In this document: piece by piece, positions 1-9,645 of the stretch
Layout of the letters: the number at the start of each line of letters is the position of its first letter
How positions within the stretch are numbered: the stretch's first letter is position 1
Assembly: GCF_033807575.1 (NCBI RefSeq)
Contig: NC_084721.1
Location: forward strand, 2,790,001-2,854,000
Origin: Cydia pomonella
Taxonomy: Eukaryota > Arthropoda > Insecta > Lepidoptera > Tortricidae
Direction: 5' to 3'
DNA: 64,000 nucleotides
Program-made: the position numbers and the translations under genes
The notes under the pieces: generated by a model
Seen by the model: only the letters and a program-made list of their open reading frames with translations
Database searches by the model: none
Told to the model about the DNA's origin: nothing

Positions 1-372
1 AGCACCATCAATCTAGATGATGTTCAGGGTCTCATGACGGAGTCAGGAGTTGGTCACCAGAACTCCTAATCTACTAATTATAATCCCATCGTGTTTGGGC
101 TCAAAAGATTTGCCCTGACGAACACCATCGATCTAGATAAGGTCCAGGGTCTCATGATGGAGTCAGGAGTTGGTCACTAGAACTCCTAATCTACTCATTA
201 TAATTTCATCGTGTTTGGGCTCAACAGAGTTGCCCTGATGAGCACCTTCAATCTAGATGAGGTCCAGGGTCTCATGATGGAGTCAGGAGCTGGTCACCAG
301 AACTCGTAATCTATTTATCATAACTCCATCGTGTTTGGGCTCAATATATTTACTCCGACAAGCACCATCAAA
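1..372 (+). repeat. 120-bp satellite array, first-orientation block
   Basis: About three tandem monomers with an exact 120-bp period. Recurring landmarks in each unit are ATCTAGAT, GGTCCAGGGTCTCATGATGG and GTGTTTGGGCTCAA. The monomers are the reverse complement of those in the next block, so the array changes orientation at about 370-378. The array runs off the left edge of the window, so its true size is unknown. No gene is present. Confidence 0.95.
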
Positions 373-2358
373 TTACCATTATGATGAATAGATTAGGAGT
401 TCTGGTGACCAACTACTGAGTCCATCATGCGACTTAATCTAGATCGATGGTACTCGTCAGGGCAAATCTTTTGAGCCCAAACACGATGGAGTTATGATGA
501 ATAGACTAGGAGTTCTGGTGATCAACTCCTGAGTCCATCATGAGACCCTGGACCTGATCTAGATTGATGGTGCTCGTCAGGGCAACTCTATTGAGCCCAT
601 ACACGATGGAGTTATGATGAGTAGATTAGGAGTTCTGGTGACCAACTCCTGACTCCATCATGAGACCCTGGACCTCATCTAGATCGATGGTGCTCGTCAG
701 GGCAAATCTTTTGAGCCCAAACACGTTGGAATTATCATGAGTAGATTAGGAGTTCTAGTGACCAACTCCTGACTCCATCATGAGACCCTGGACTTTATCT
801 AGATTGATGATGCTCGTCAGGGCAAATCTATTAAGCCCAAACACGATGAGGTTATGATGAGTAGTTTAGGAGTTCTGGTGACCAACTCCTGACTCCATCA
901 TGAGACCCTGGACCTCATCTAGATCGATGGTGTTCATCAGGGCAAATCTATTGAGCCCAAACCCGATGGAGTTATGATGAGTAGATTAGGAGTTCTGGTG
1001 ACCAACTCCTGACTCCATCATGAGACCCTGGACCTCATCTAGATCGATGGTGCTCATCAGGGCAAATCTTTTGAGCCCAAACACGTTGGAATTATAATGA
1101 GTAGATTAGGAGTTCTAGTGACCAACTCCTGACTCCATCATGAGACCCTGGACTTTATCTAGATTGATGATGCTCGTCAGGGCAAATCTATTGAGCCCGA
1201 ACACGATGAGGTTATGATGAGTAGATTAGGAGTTCTGGTGACCAACTCCTGACTCCATCATGAGACCCTGGGCCTCATCTAGATCGATGGTGTTCATCAG
1301 GGCAAATCTATTGAGCCCAAACACGATGGAGTTATGATGAGTAGATTAGGAGTTCTGGTAACCAGCTCCTGACTCCATCATGAGGCCCTGGACCTCATCT
1401 AGATTGATGGTGCTCGTCAGGGCAACTCTATTGAACCCAAACACGATGGAGTTATGATGAGTAGATTAGGAGTTCTGGTGACCAGCTCCTGACTCCATCA
1501 TGAAACCCTGGACCTCATCTAGATTGAAGGTGCTCGTCAGGGCAACTCTATTGAGCCCAAACACGATGGAGTTATGATGAGTAGAGTAGGAGTTCTGGTG
1601 ACCAACTCCTGACTCCATCATGAGACCCTGGACCTCATCTAGATCGATGGTGCTCATCAGGGCAAATCTTTTGAGCCCAAACACGTTGGAATTATAATGA
1701 GTAGATTAGGAGTTCTAGTGACCAACTCCTGACTCCATCATGAGACCCTGGACTTTATCTAGATTGATGATGCTCGTCAGGGTAAATCTATTGAGCCCGA
1801 ACACGATGAGGTTATGATGAGTAGTTTAGGAGTTCTGGTGACCAACTCCTGACTCCATCATGAGACCCTGGGCCTCATCTAGATCGATGGTGTTCATCAG
1901 GGCAAATCTATTGAGCCCAAACACGATGGAGTTATGATGAGTAGATTAGGAGTTCTGGTGACCAGCTCCTGACTCCATCATGAGACCCTGGACCTCATCT
2001 AGATTGATGGTGCTCGTCAGGGCAACTCTATTGAACCCAAACACGATGGAGTTATGATGAGTAGATTAGGAGTTCTGGTGACCAGCTCCTGACTCCATCA
2101 TGAGACCCTGGACCTCATCTAGATTGAAGGTGCTCATCAGGGCAACTCTGTTGAGCCCAAACACGATGGAATTATAATGAGTAGATTAGGAGTTCTAGTG
2201 ACCAACTCCTGACTCCATCATGAGACCCTGGACCTCATCTAGATCGATGGTGTTCGTCAGGGCAAATCTTTTGAGCCCAAACACGATGGGATTATAATTA
2301 GTAGATTAGGAGTTCTGGTGACCAACTCCTGACTCCGTCATGAGAACTTGGACTTCAT
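373..2358 (-). repeat. 120-bp satellite array, inverted block with 600-bp higher-order period
   Basis: About 16.5 monomers of the same 120-bp satellite in the opposite orientation. Variant monomers (ACACGTTGGAATTATAATGA followed by GACTTTATCTAGATTGATGA) recur at 721, 1081 and 1681. The five monomers from about 1021 match the five from about 1621 variant by variant, giving a 600-bp higher-order unit, and the variant pair at 721/1081 is three monomers apart. Because 120 is divisible by three, the minus strand gives a repeating 40-codon reading phase (FGLxRxALxSTxxLDEVQG...), but most units carry a stop, so this is not called a gene. The right edge dissolves at about 2340-2358 into unrelated sequence. 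Confidence 0.95.
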
Positions 2359-2423
2359 CCGGGTCAAAAATAATAATGCAAACCCTAACGTAATTTCAAG
2401 TGAAAATGCGTTTTTCAGAAAAT

Positions 2424-2609
2424 CGCAGCCAAATAACACTAGACCTTACTCATAGTGTTGTGTTCCTGCCGGTGAGTAAGGTTGCCAGAGCTCAACGAGG
2501 GGCGGGAGGGGGTTAGGGTCGGCAACGCGCATGTAACTCCTCTGGAGTTGCAGGCGTACATATGCGGGCCGTATGCTTGTTTGCCACCGACTTAGTATTA
2601 AAAAAAAAG
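2424..2609 (+). mobile_element. Short retroelement with LINE-type 3' tail, copy 1 (internally deleted)
   Basis: This dispersed repeat is shared with 11381-11581. It begins CGCAGCCAAATAA, contains GTGTTCCTGCCGGTGAGTAA, and ends in GTTTGCCACCGAC plus an A-run. The 3' part reads GRQRACNSSGVAGVH in one frame, which is the C-terminus of the LINE seen at 16265-16450 and 53222-53640. It is therefore either a severely truncated LINE or a SINE sharing that LINE's tail. Relative to the second copy it lacks part of the segment between GGCGTACAT and GGCCGTATG. Confidence 0.7.
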
Positions 2610-3746
2610 TAACACTGAAAATCCATCAATAAGCGAGTCTGTTAGGCATACTGTAAAAAATGAACTTTTATTAAGATTTTCTAATCGCAGTATATAGCAC
2701 TTCTCGGAACTCCGTAGCTGATTACGATCGCAACGAATGCCTGACAATCGAGCACAGGTCCGTCCTCTAAGCGCGCTCCGCGCGGACTGAGAGCGGGGCG
2801 TCGCTGCTGCGTGATTTATACGTGTTTTAAAAAAATATAAATTTACGGCAATGTAGGTCCCATAGTTACGATTTTTTTTTTATAGGTTAACATAAAGTTA
2901 CAGTTTGCTATAATATTATTTTTAAAGCAAAATATGCGTACAATTTGCGGAAATAAAATATAATAAAACCCTGTTTTCGCCAAAAAAATGAAGAAAACTC
3001 GGAAGGTATTTTATCAGTTTTTTCAAATGAATCTTCGATTGTTAATCATTCCAGCCCCTCGTACGAGATATGTTGAATCAAATTGTAGTCATTCATGTAC
3101 CAAATGATTCTTGTTTATAGCAAAATTGAGAACCGAAACGCCACATCTCACTGCAAAATTTGGAAAAGACTCCCAAAAAACCTCATTAAAAAAGAGGTTT
3201 AAAAGAGAAAATGAAAATTTGAACTGTTGGAGCCCCTAGTTTAGGAAACGATTATTTAAGTACGTTATCAGTTTTTGAATAAATACTAATAGTTACGTCG
3301 TAATCTTGAATGAAAAAGGAAGCATTTTACAAAATACGCTCGTCTGTAGGAATAAGGACTCTTAAGATGCCTTGCGATAATATATCGTAAGATACCAAAT
3401 TATATATTATAGCTTCGTGTTTGGACGCTGTCAAATAGTAACGTAAAAGATATCGTCAGATGCCGTATCTTACGGTATCTGTCGGTATATGATCGCTCCG
3501 TCTGTGACGGGCTTAACCCCTTAACACATTGTAATAAAAAAAAATTGTTTAAATTTGAACTTTAATAGCCGTCAGTAGAGTTGAATATTGTAACTGCCAT
3601 AATATGGGTGCATATGCGGCAAAGGTTTAGGCTTTTAAAGCCCGAGGCTTTAGTCACTTAGAGGCCAAAAAACGTCTATTATTATAAATAAAGTACCTAA
3701 TTTTTCATTGTCCGTTTTTCAGTGGTTGGTTCTTTAAAGTCCACGG
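2610..3746. other. AT-rich stretch without recognisable gene
   Basis: No convincing ORF or splice-bounded exon was seen. A small GC-rich patch lies at about 2760-2810. Short palindromic tracts around 3360-3500 (several ATATCGTAAGATAC-like words) suggest an old MITE that could not be assigned. Confidence 0.5.
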
Positions 3747-3750
3747 GCTA

Positions 3751-3825
3751 AGGTCAACTGGGGTAAGGTCAACTGGGATAAGGTCAACTGGGATAAGGTC
3801 AACTGGGTTAAGGTCAACTGGGTTA
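3751..3825 (+). repeat. 15-bp tandem minisatellite (AGGTCAACTGGGNTA), 5 copies
   Basis: Five consecutive units start at 3751, 3766, 3781, 3796 and 3811, with a sixth decayed unit (AAGAGG) after them. Each unit contains AGGTCA, the consensus nuclear-receptor half-site, giving evenly spaced direct half-sites 9 bp apart. The repeat is directly visible; any regulatory role is inference. Confidence 0.9.
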
Positions 3826-4243
3826 AGAGGAACATCATTTATTTTCCAAGAGGCAAGACAAACAGACAATTTTAAACAAGTGGTTGGTCAGTTATATATT
3901 ATGTATGAAAAAGTCCATACTTTCATTTTCAAATCCAAAATATACAGAGATTTATTCAAGGATTTCACTAGAATCGCTTACTTTTCTATTTAAACTCTGT
4001 TTTAGGCGAGAATTATGAGGGTAGAGTGATAAGGAGAAACGCAGGGAAAGCAAATGGTCTGGACGTAACGCTCAAGGTGACTGGATTTATTTCTCGTGAA
4101 ATATCTACTGGCCTTTGCATGCTTTGTTTTAGTCTTGTCAATATAAAAAAAATAAAAAATCCTAAACCGTTAAATAGCGATAATACTGGAGTAAAATAAA
4201 GCTAACTCTGTACAAAGTCTGCAATGACAATTTGTAGAAATAT
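3826..4243. other. No gene seen
   Basis: Unique-looking AT-rich sequence between the 15-bp minisatellite and the 8-bp-TSD element. No ORF or repeat was recognised. Confidence 0.4.
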
Positions 4244-4251
4244 CACCGTGA

Positions 4252-4982
4252 CATTGACAAATATATCTAAGGACGGGCCTTATGGACAATAAGAATGGGG
4301 CCAGTACAGCGGTGTCACGTACACGAATTGGCTACTTGACAGTTTTTTGTAAATAATGTCAAACGATCTTGATTTTTCTGAGGATCAAATGTCTATATGG
4401 GACTCATGGCATTTAAGCAACACAAAGCTCAGAAATGAGAGTTAAAGTCTGACGCTCTCACTCGACGAATGAAACGCCTCTAACAAAATGATAAGGTGAT
4501 GTGACGTCACATCATATACGTCTGTCCTAAATGTATGGAAGGAAATTGCCATTTTGTCCCTGAAATATTGCGTTTATGTGTATAGTTGTCATACAATTTA
4601 TTTTTCAATAAAATGTAAGGAATCGAATGGTACCATTTTCTTTTCTATTTTTGAAAGACATTTTTGAGATTTTCCGAGCCTTGTATTTTTTTATAATCTC
4701 AATAAAAAATTTTAAATTCCACTTTTTTATAATGGATGGCTCATTATCTATCCATTTAACTAAATTTTGTTATAATATTCAACATGTGTCAAGTACCCAA
4801 TTCGAGCCAATCGTGCAGTCTAACGCCGCAACATGATTGGTTGATGAGTTCGTATCACGTACGCGATTGGTCGCAACTAGTTCCGTTAGACTGCACGAGT
4901 AACTCGAATTCGTGAGTGACACCACTGAACTACCACCATTCTTAATACCCGCAAGGCCCGTTCTTAGATATAAATGTCAATG
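4252..4982. mobile_element. hAT-like non-autonomous element with 8-bp TSD (host of a nested insertion)
   Basis: The ends are inverted repeats: CATTGACAAATATATCTAAG on the left and, reading inward from the right, CATTGACATTTATATCTAAG. The element is flanked by a perfect 8-bp direct repeat, CACCGTGA, at 4244-4251 and 4983-4990. An 8-bp TSD is typical of the hAT superfamily. No transposase is present. Without the nested element at 4330-4798 it would be a palindromic MITE of about 260 bp. A one-sided relative lies at 18922-19022. Confidence 0.8.
4330..4798. mobile_element. ~470-bp non-autonomous element, copy 1, nested in the hAT-like MITE
   Basis: Begins GGCTACTTGAC and ends GTCAAGTACCC (near-perfect 11-bp inverted ends), with AATT on both sides (4326-4329 and 4799-4802). 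The related sequence at 18990-19015 reads straight through ACGCGAATTCGAGCC, i.e. an unoccupied site, which fixes the borders. It shares nearly its whole length with 11751-12234. Inside is an 18-bp perfect palindrome (4497-4514) centred on TGACGTCA. No coding capacity was seen. Confidence 0.8.
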
Positions 4983-4990
4983 CACCGTGA

Positions 4991-5462
4991 CATTTATTTA
5001 TTTCCATAAAAATATGATGTGTAATGTGACACTGCTTAATTAATTTATGCTATTAATAATAAGTTGCTTCAAGACACAAATTAAGTTCTACGCATCAACC
5101 CAAAATAAAACCAATTGATGGTTGCGTTCTAACGTAGACTAAAAATACTTACTCAGAAAATTGAGGCCAAAAGTAATTTAATTTCCCTTTTATTCCAAAA
5201 GAATCGTAAAATTTGATTAATCATGGCCGCCATTTTGGAAGGACGCAGTAAATTCCAACCCGTAAATGTCTGGCTTCGTTGCAGAAATTAAAACTCTTCA
5301 AGCTAGTTAATCAGATATGGCAGAGCCCACAGACTTAAAAGATAGTCAGAGGTACAAACACTCCGATTTCCTCGATTATACGCGCGACACGCACACGTTC
5401 AACACTTAAGTAATAGATGTTGAGCGGAAAATGACTCAAACTCCGAAGTGAGGCATATTTTG
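4991..5462. other. AT-rich stretch without recognisable gene
   Basis: No ORF or clear repeat was seen. It precedes a decayed fragment (5480-5515, GATCTGTCAGTGTAAAAAATGACGTTT) of the TCAGTGTCAAAA palindromic MITE family found at 31588, 37789 and 16686. Confidence 0.4.
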
Positions 5463-5527
5463 TAATAATCGATTATAAATTTGATACGATCTGTCAGTGT
5501 AAAAAATGACGTTTCTGGTTGAAAAAA

Positions 5528-5985
5528 CCGGGACAAGTGCGAGTCGGACTCGCTCACCGAGGGTTCCGCACTTTTTAGTATTTGTTGTTATAGCGGCAAC
5601 AAAAATACATAATCTGTGAAAATTTCAACTGTGAAACTATCACGGTTCATGAGATACAGCCGGGTGACAGACGGACGGACAGGCAGACGGACAGACAGAC
5701 AGACAGACGGACGGGCAGCGGAGTGTTAGTAATAGGGTCCCGCTTTACCCTTTGGGTACGGAACCCAAAAAACGTAACTTTTGATGCTGACAGATCATAT
5801 CCATAACCTACAGGTTACTTCCCGTGAACTCAGAATCTTGAAATTTGGTACAAAGCAACATCTTATAGCACAGATAAAGGAAAAATTGCGAAAACCGTAA
5901 ATTTTTAGTCACATCATATAATAATATATACCTACAGGTTTGTACGGAACCCTCGGTGCGCGAGTCCGACTTACACTTGGCCGCT
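5528..5985. mobile_element. Palindromic element with long inverted ends (GAGTCGGACTCGC family)
   Basis: The left end reads GGACAAGTGCGAGTCGGACT and continues CGCTCACCGAGGGTTCCG. The right end is its diverged inverse, CGGAACCCTCGGTGCGCGAG then TCCGACTTACACTTGGCC. Between them is a (GACG/GACA)n tract (about 5668-5718), found in many insect dispersed repeats. There is no coding region. Class is uncertain. Confidence 0.6.
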
Positions 5986-7958
5986 TTTTTTATCTGAATC
6001 AGGCTCTCTCTCTCTGTCTAAGTTTCTACTCTGTGTTGGAGCCAGGGTTCTTTGCGAAATGGAAATGTTTTGAAACTTACTTTTAGTGGAGGTTTGTGGG
6101 GAGTTTCATGTTTTAAACTATACCAAGTGTACATGTACAACAAAATAGCTGCGACTTGAAATATTATACTTTATTTCTATGATTTTTTTTTCCTAACCCA
6201 ACCAATGGGGGCAGCTGATTCCTTCTCGAGAACGAGCAAGGATGTGATACTGTTAATCGGCTCATGATCTATTTGTTATTGGCGTTTTGAAACGCTAATT
6301 TATTAAACCTTGAGGAGTCAGATACCTACTGTATAAATACTGTATAACCTCGTAATACATATGTGATGTGGTACCGCCGAGCTGGTTATTCTGTCTTACG
6401 GACACTCCTAGTAAGGCGCTGTGACGGGCTTGCATCACATTGCCGCGGCTACTGAAGTGGTAGAATATGTACAGTGATACCTGTTACTACATCAAATAAA
6501 GATGAATGTATAAGGTTTAGTTGTATAATTGTTGACAGGCGTGTCCACATTTGTTCTTCAGAGGAGCGTGCATGCGTGCCTAAAAATAGATTTTTTTACA
6601 TCTGTTGCTATTTTTGTTTATTGTTTAATATTAAAATTATAAGAACCCTCTGAAGATAAATTGTAGATTCCGTCCCCCGACGCAAGACAGTAAAAACTAG
6701 CGCTCTGCACTGGAAGTCTAGCCGGCGAATCGAATTTATTACTGACGCCAATTACTGGGTTTCATAATACCGGAGGAAAGTCAGAAATGAACTCACTTGT
6801 ATTATAACATCGCTGGTAACGCTCACAGAATGATGCTTAACCCTTTCCTTGGTAATATATCTTACAAGATACATAATATTATACCCTCTTTATGTATTTT
6901 TTTTCTAAGATCATTTTTTTTGCTGCGCGCCTTGCAAGTGAGGCTTGAACTCACGATATTTTTTTCAATCAAGTTAACGTATTTTTGACACGAACCTAAC
7001 ATTCAAGTGACGCATATGTGGGTATATGTATATCTATAGTACTAGATTTCGGTGCTAGAAATTGTAATACAATAAAATTAGAGCGAGTACAAGTGCTACA
7101 TACAAAATAAATGAAATTGCCCAAATAACTAGAAAGTGATACTTTTGTCAGACCGTAAGAAATTCACACTTGTATCACATGTTAAAAGGGTCTAATTTTT
7201 CAATACTCGATACTCAAATATTTTATTGCATTTCATGTGTACAGAGGATCTTAGGGTTAAATACAGTATCAACATGAACCCTGCGAGAGTATAGCAACAT
7301 AACAGACTAACTAAAACTAAGCTAAACATGTAATTCTCACCTAAAAATTCTTTCGAAGAGCCAATATAATATGTATATATATGTCGGAAATCGTGGGCGT
7401 ATCATACTAGCGACAGCACATCACAACCTTCAATAGTAGATGACGAGGGCTTCCAATGAAATACGATGTTCAACTCACAGTCTTTACTCGACAAGACTGA
7501 TCACAAAACATAGGACACGGTATATTTCTTATCTTAAACAAGCCAGTGGGTTTGATCCAGGAACCGCCATCGACGTTATCTTCTCCCGTTCTCTTCTGAA
7601 AAATGATAGACAGCCAGACTTCAATCGTTCTCGATTTCAATTGTTTTAACAGCGCACTCTATGACGCCTTGGCGGAACTGCGTCAAACACCACTCAGGAG
7701 TAACGTAACCACCCTAGTTTGCTCTATTAGTCAAATATGGCGTGATGAAACGCCTCTTAAAGACGATAGATGGCACGATTCAGTCATTCTCCGATATACA
7801 TAACAAATAACTAGGGCACCCAGCCCCTATTAAGTTTATAATCCGCACAAAGCCGATATGATATCTGAGCTTAACCTTTCCTAAACACGAAACCGAGGAA
7901 AGGAATACAATTCCACATGTTTAATGATAACTTCTGACACCGTTTTTGTATTTTTTTC
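5986..7958. other. Nearly 2 kb without recognisable gene
   Basis: Short ORFs here lack any family signature. A tRNA-like scrap (GAGGCTTGAACTCACGATA, about 6938-6956, minus orientation) suggests a decayed SINE. Two overlapping 65-70 codon frames at 7440-7803 show no recognisable motif. Confidence 0.4.
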
Positions 7959-7964
7959 GTGTTA

Positions 7965-8330
7965 AGGTTCCTTAGAATATGGATGCTTTTCGGGGAGTGT
8001 GCACAGGAACTGCACGATCTGATCCCACCTTCCCCTTTCCATCATCGGACATCCAGGCGTGGGGAGCGAATGCACCCGTTCGTGGTACACATTCCATTTG
8101 TTCGCACTAAACGGTTTGCCTCCTCTTTTTTGTTACGGACGGCTAAAGAATGGAATGCGCTCCCGCCCTCTGTATTTCCTGATAAATATGACCTCGGTCT
8201 CTTTAAAGCAAGAGTGAATAGGCTACTACTGAATCGGTGAGCTCCATCTTAGGCCCTGTCTTCACTTTCCATCAGGTGTGACTAGACCAAACGCAGATCA
8301 GTTTTTAATAAAATAAAATAAAAATGCCTA
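7965..8330 (+). mobile_element. 5'-truncated LINE: reverse-transcriptase C-terminus and 3' UTR
   Basis: An open frame ends at the TGA in 8238-8240 and encodes a non-LTR retrotransposon ORF2 C-terminus: ...ECAQELHDLIPPSPFHHRT..., then SSFLLRTAKEWNALPPSVFP and DKYDLGLFKARVNRLLL. This block follows the catalytic domain in jockey-like lepidopteran LINEs. A stop lies just upstream (about 7965), and the catalytic domain is absent. A short 3' UTR ends in AATAAAATAAAATAAAA, the usual A-rich LINE tail. A dead insertion, not a host gene. Confidence 0.85.
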
Positions 8331-8341
8331 GTGACTGAAGC

Positions 8342-8437
8342 ACGGTCGCTTTTTTATCACCTGTCACTATGTCTATCACGATCTAAGAAGTGTAAGTGCG
8401 AAAGTGACAGGCATAGTGACAAGTTATAAAAATTCAA
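8342..8437. mobile_element. Hairpin MITE (GGTCGC..TTTTTATCAC family), copy 1
   Basis: An imperfect palindrome: the left arm TTTTTTATCACCTGTCACTA pairs with the right arm GTGACAGGCATAGTGACAAG and following bases. A sister copy lies at 59459-59561. Non-coding. Confidence 0.6.
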
Positions 8438-8790
8438 TCACGCTTACACCGCAGAAAACAGCAGTGGGGACGGACCTAACCATTGCGTCTCTCCAACAAG
8501 AAATAACATAGAAAAAACAGTTCAGTCGATAATGTTATAAAAATTAGTCTAATTCCATGTTACGAACTAATATTTAATCATATAGAATAGAGTACTGGGA
8601 GTAGTAGTCTAGTATTCGGTGTCGTGGTGTCAGCATCCATCAGTAGCGACACCGATTTATCTGCCCCGACACAAATTGAGTTCTGTCGTCCGACACAACT
8701 CTAGAGACAGACGCAGTAGGCTTGTTGAAAAAATAAAAACAAAATGATTATTGATTATAAACTGAATTAAAAAAGATAAGTTACCAAGCG
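8438..8790. other. No gene seen
   Basis: AT-rich, with several CGACAC/GTGTCG words at 8620-8700 that may be an old palindromic repeat. No ORF. Confidence 0.35.
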
Positions 8791-8794
8791 CACT

Positions 8795-8890
8795 AGTGGC
8801 AGAGGCTAGATTTGAACAGGTATTTTCAGGCTATGCGGCTAACGTACTGACTACTAGACCACCCGGTTACAGCGGTACCCGTGCCAAATG
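8795..8890 (-). mobile_element. tRNA-like SINE head, minus strand
   Basis: Read on the minus strand, GGTGGTCTAGTAGTCAGTAC resembles a pol III A box and TGTTCAAATCTAGCC a B box, at tRNA-like spacing. The body is decayed and not part of the main SINE family in this window. It does not fold as an intact tRNA. Confidence 0.5.
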
Positions 8891-8951
8891 CTCTAGTACT
8901 TGTATTCAATCCTTGATAAACTAGGTGCTTTTGACCAGTTGGTCACACTTA

Positions 8952-8988
8952 CCAGGCCTTACACTTAAAGTTCTAAGTGTAAGGCCTG
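8952..8988. repeat. 15-bp-stem hairpin at the edge of a TIR element
   Basis: CAGGCCTTACACTTA and TAAGTGTAAGGCCTG are perfect inverse complements around a 6-base loop. The right arm doubles as the left end of the element at 8974-9645. Confidence 0.7.
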
Positions 8989-9645
8989 AGTCGACGAGTT
9001 GGGCGTGCAGCGGGGCGGGGCGTGCAGCGTGCAAGTTAAGAGCAATTCCTAGGTGAGCAACTTTTCAAATCTCGGATTTTTGAAGCTATGTTTCGGTCGC
9101 GCTGCGGTGAGCTGGGAGTGCGTGCGTGCGATAAGGACAACTGCAGCTCGGACTAAAATTCCCACGCAAAATACTCAAAAATCGAGGTTTCGCTCTCGAC
9201 TGTTTCCTCCTCCAAAACGCAACCAATCATTATGAAATTTTGGAAACTGCAAGAGAAAGAATTAATCTATGCCGCTATGTTTTGATTTCTTGGATATTTG
9301 TATACTGCGCCTTTTTTTGCAGCCAATTCAATTGAGCCATTTTTGCGATTTTCGAGTAAGTTTCTTCAAAATAAAATAATCCAAAAAAGTAAAACATAGT
9401 GGCACAGATATTGATGATATTGATCTTATTTAAAAAAAATCATCGATCTAGGTTTAAATCTAGGGAGGAAATAGTCGAGAGCGTTTGTATGGAAAAAGTG
9501 CAACTAGGAATTCTTCTTAAACAAATGCAAACGCCCCAGCGCACGCTGCCTTAGTGCACGCTGCTCAAATCACTTGTGAGCCCAACGCCACGCTGCACGC
9601 CCCGCCGAACGCTCCGCTTCAAGCGTCTACTCAGGCTTTACACTA
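8974..9645. mobile_element. TIR element (GTGTAAGGCCTGAGT ends), non-autonomous
   Basis: The left end TAAGTGTAAGGCCTGAGT is answered on the right by ACTCAGGCTTTACACTAA. Both ends continue inward with GC-rich, diverged inverted sequence (GTGCAGCG.. words). The interior encodes nothing recognisable. Superfamily undetermined. Confidence 0.6.

Noticed and set aside
1..2358. CRISPR-like regular repeats
   Set aside because: The unit is 120 bp with no unique spacers, in a eukaryotic genome; it is a satellite.
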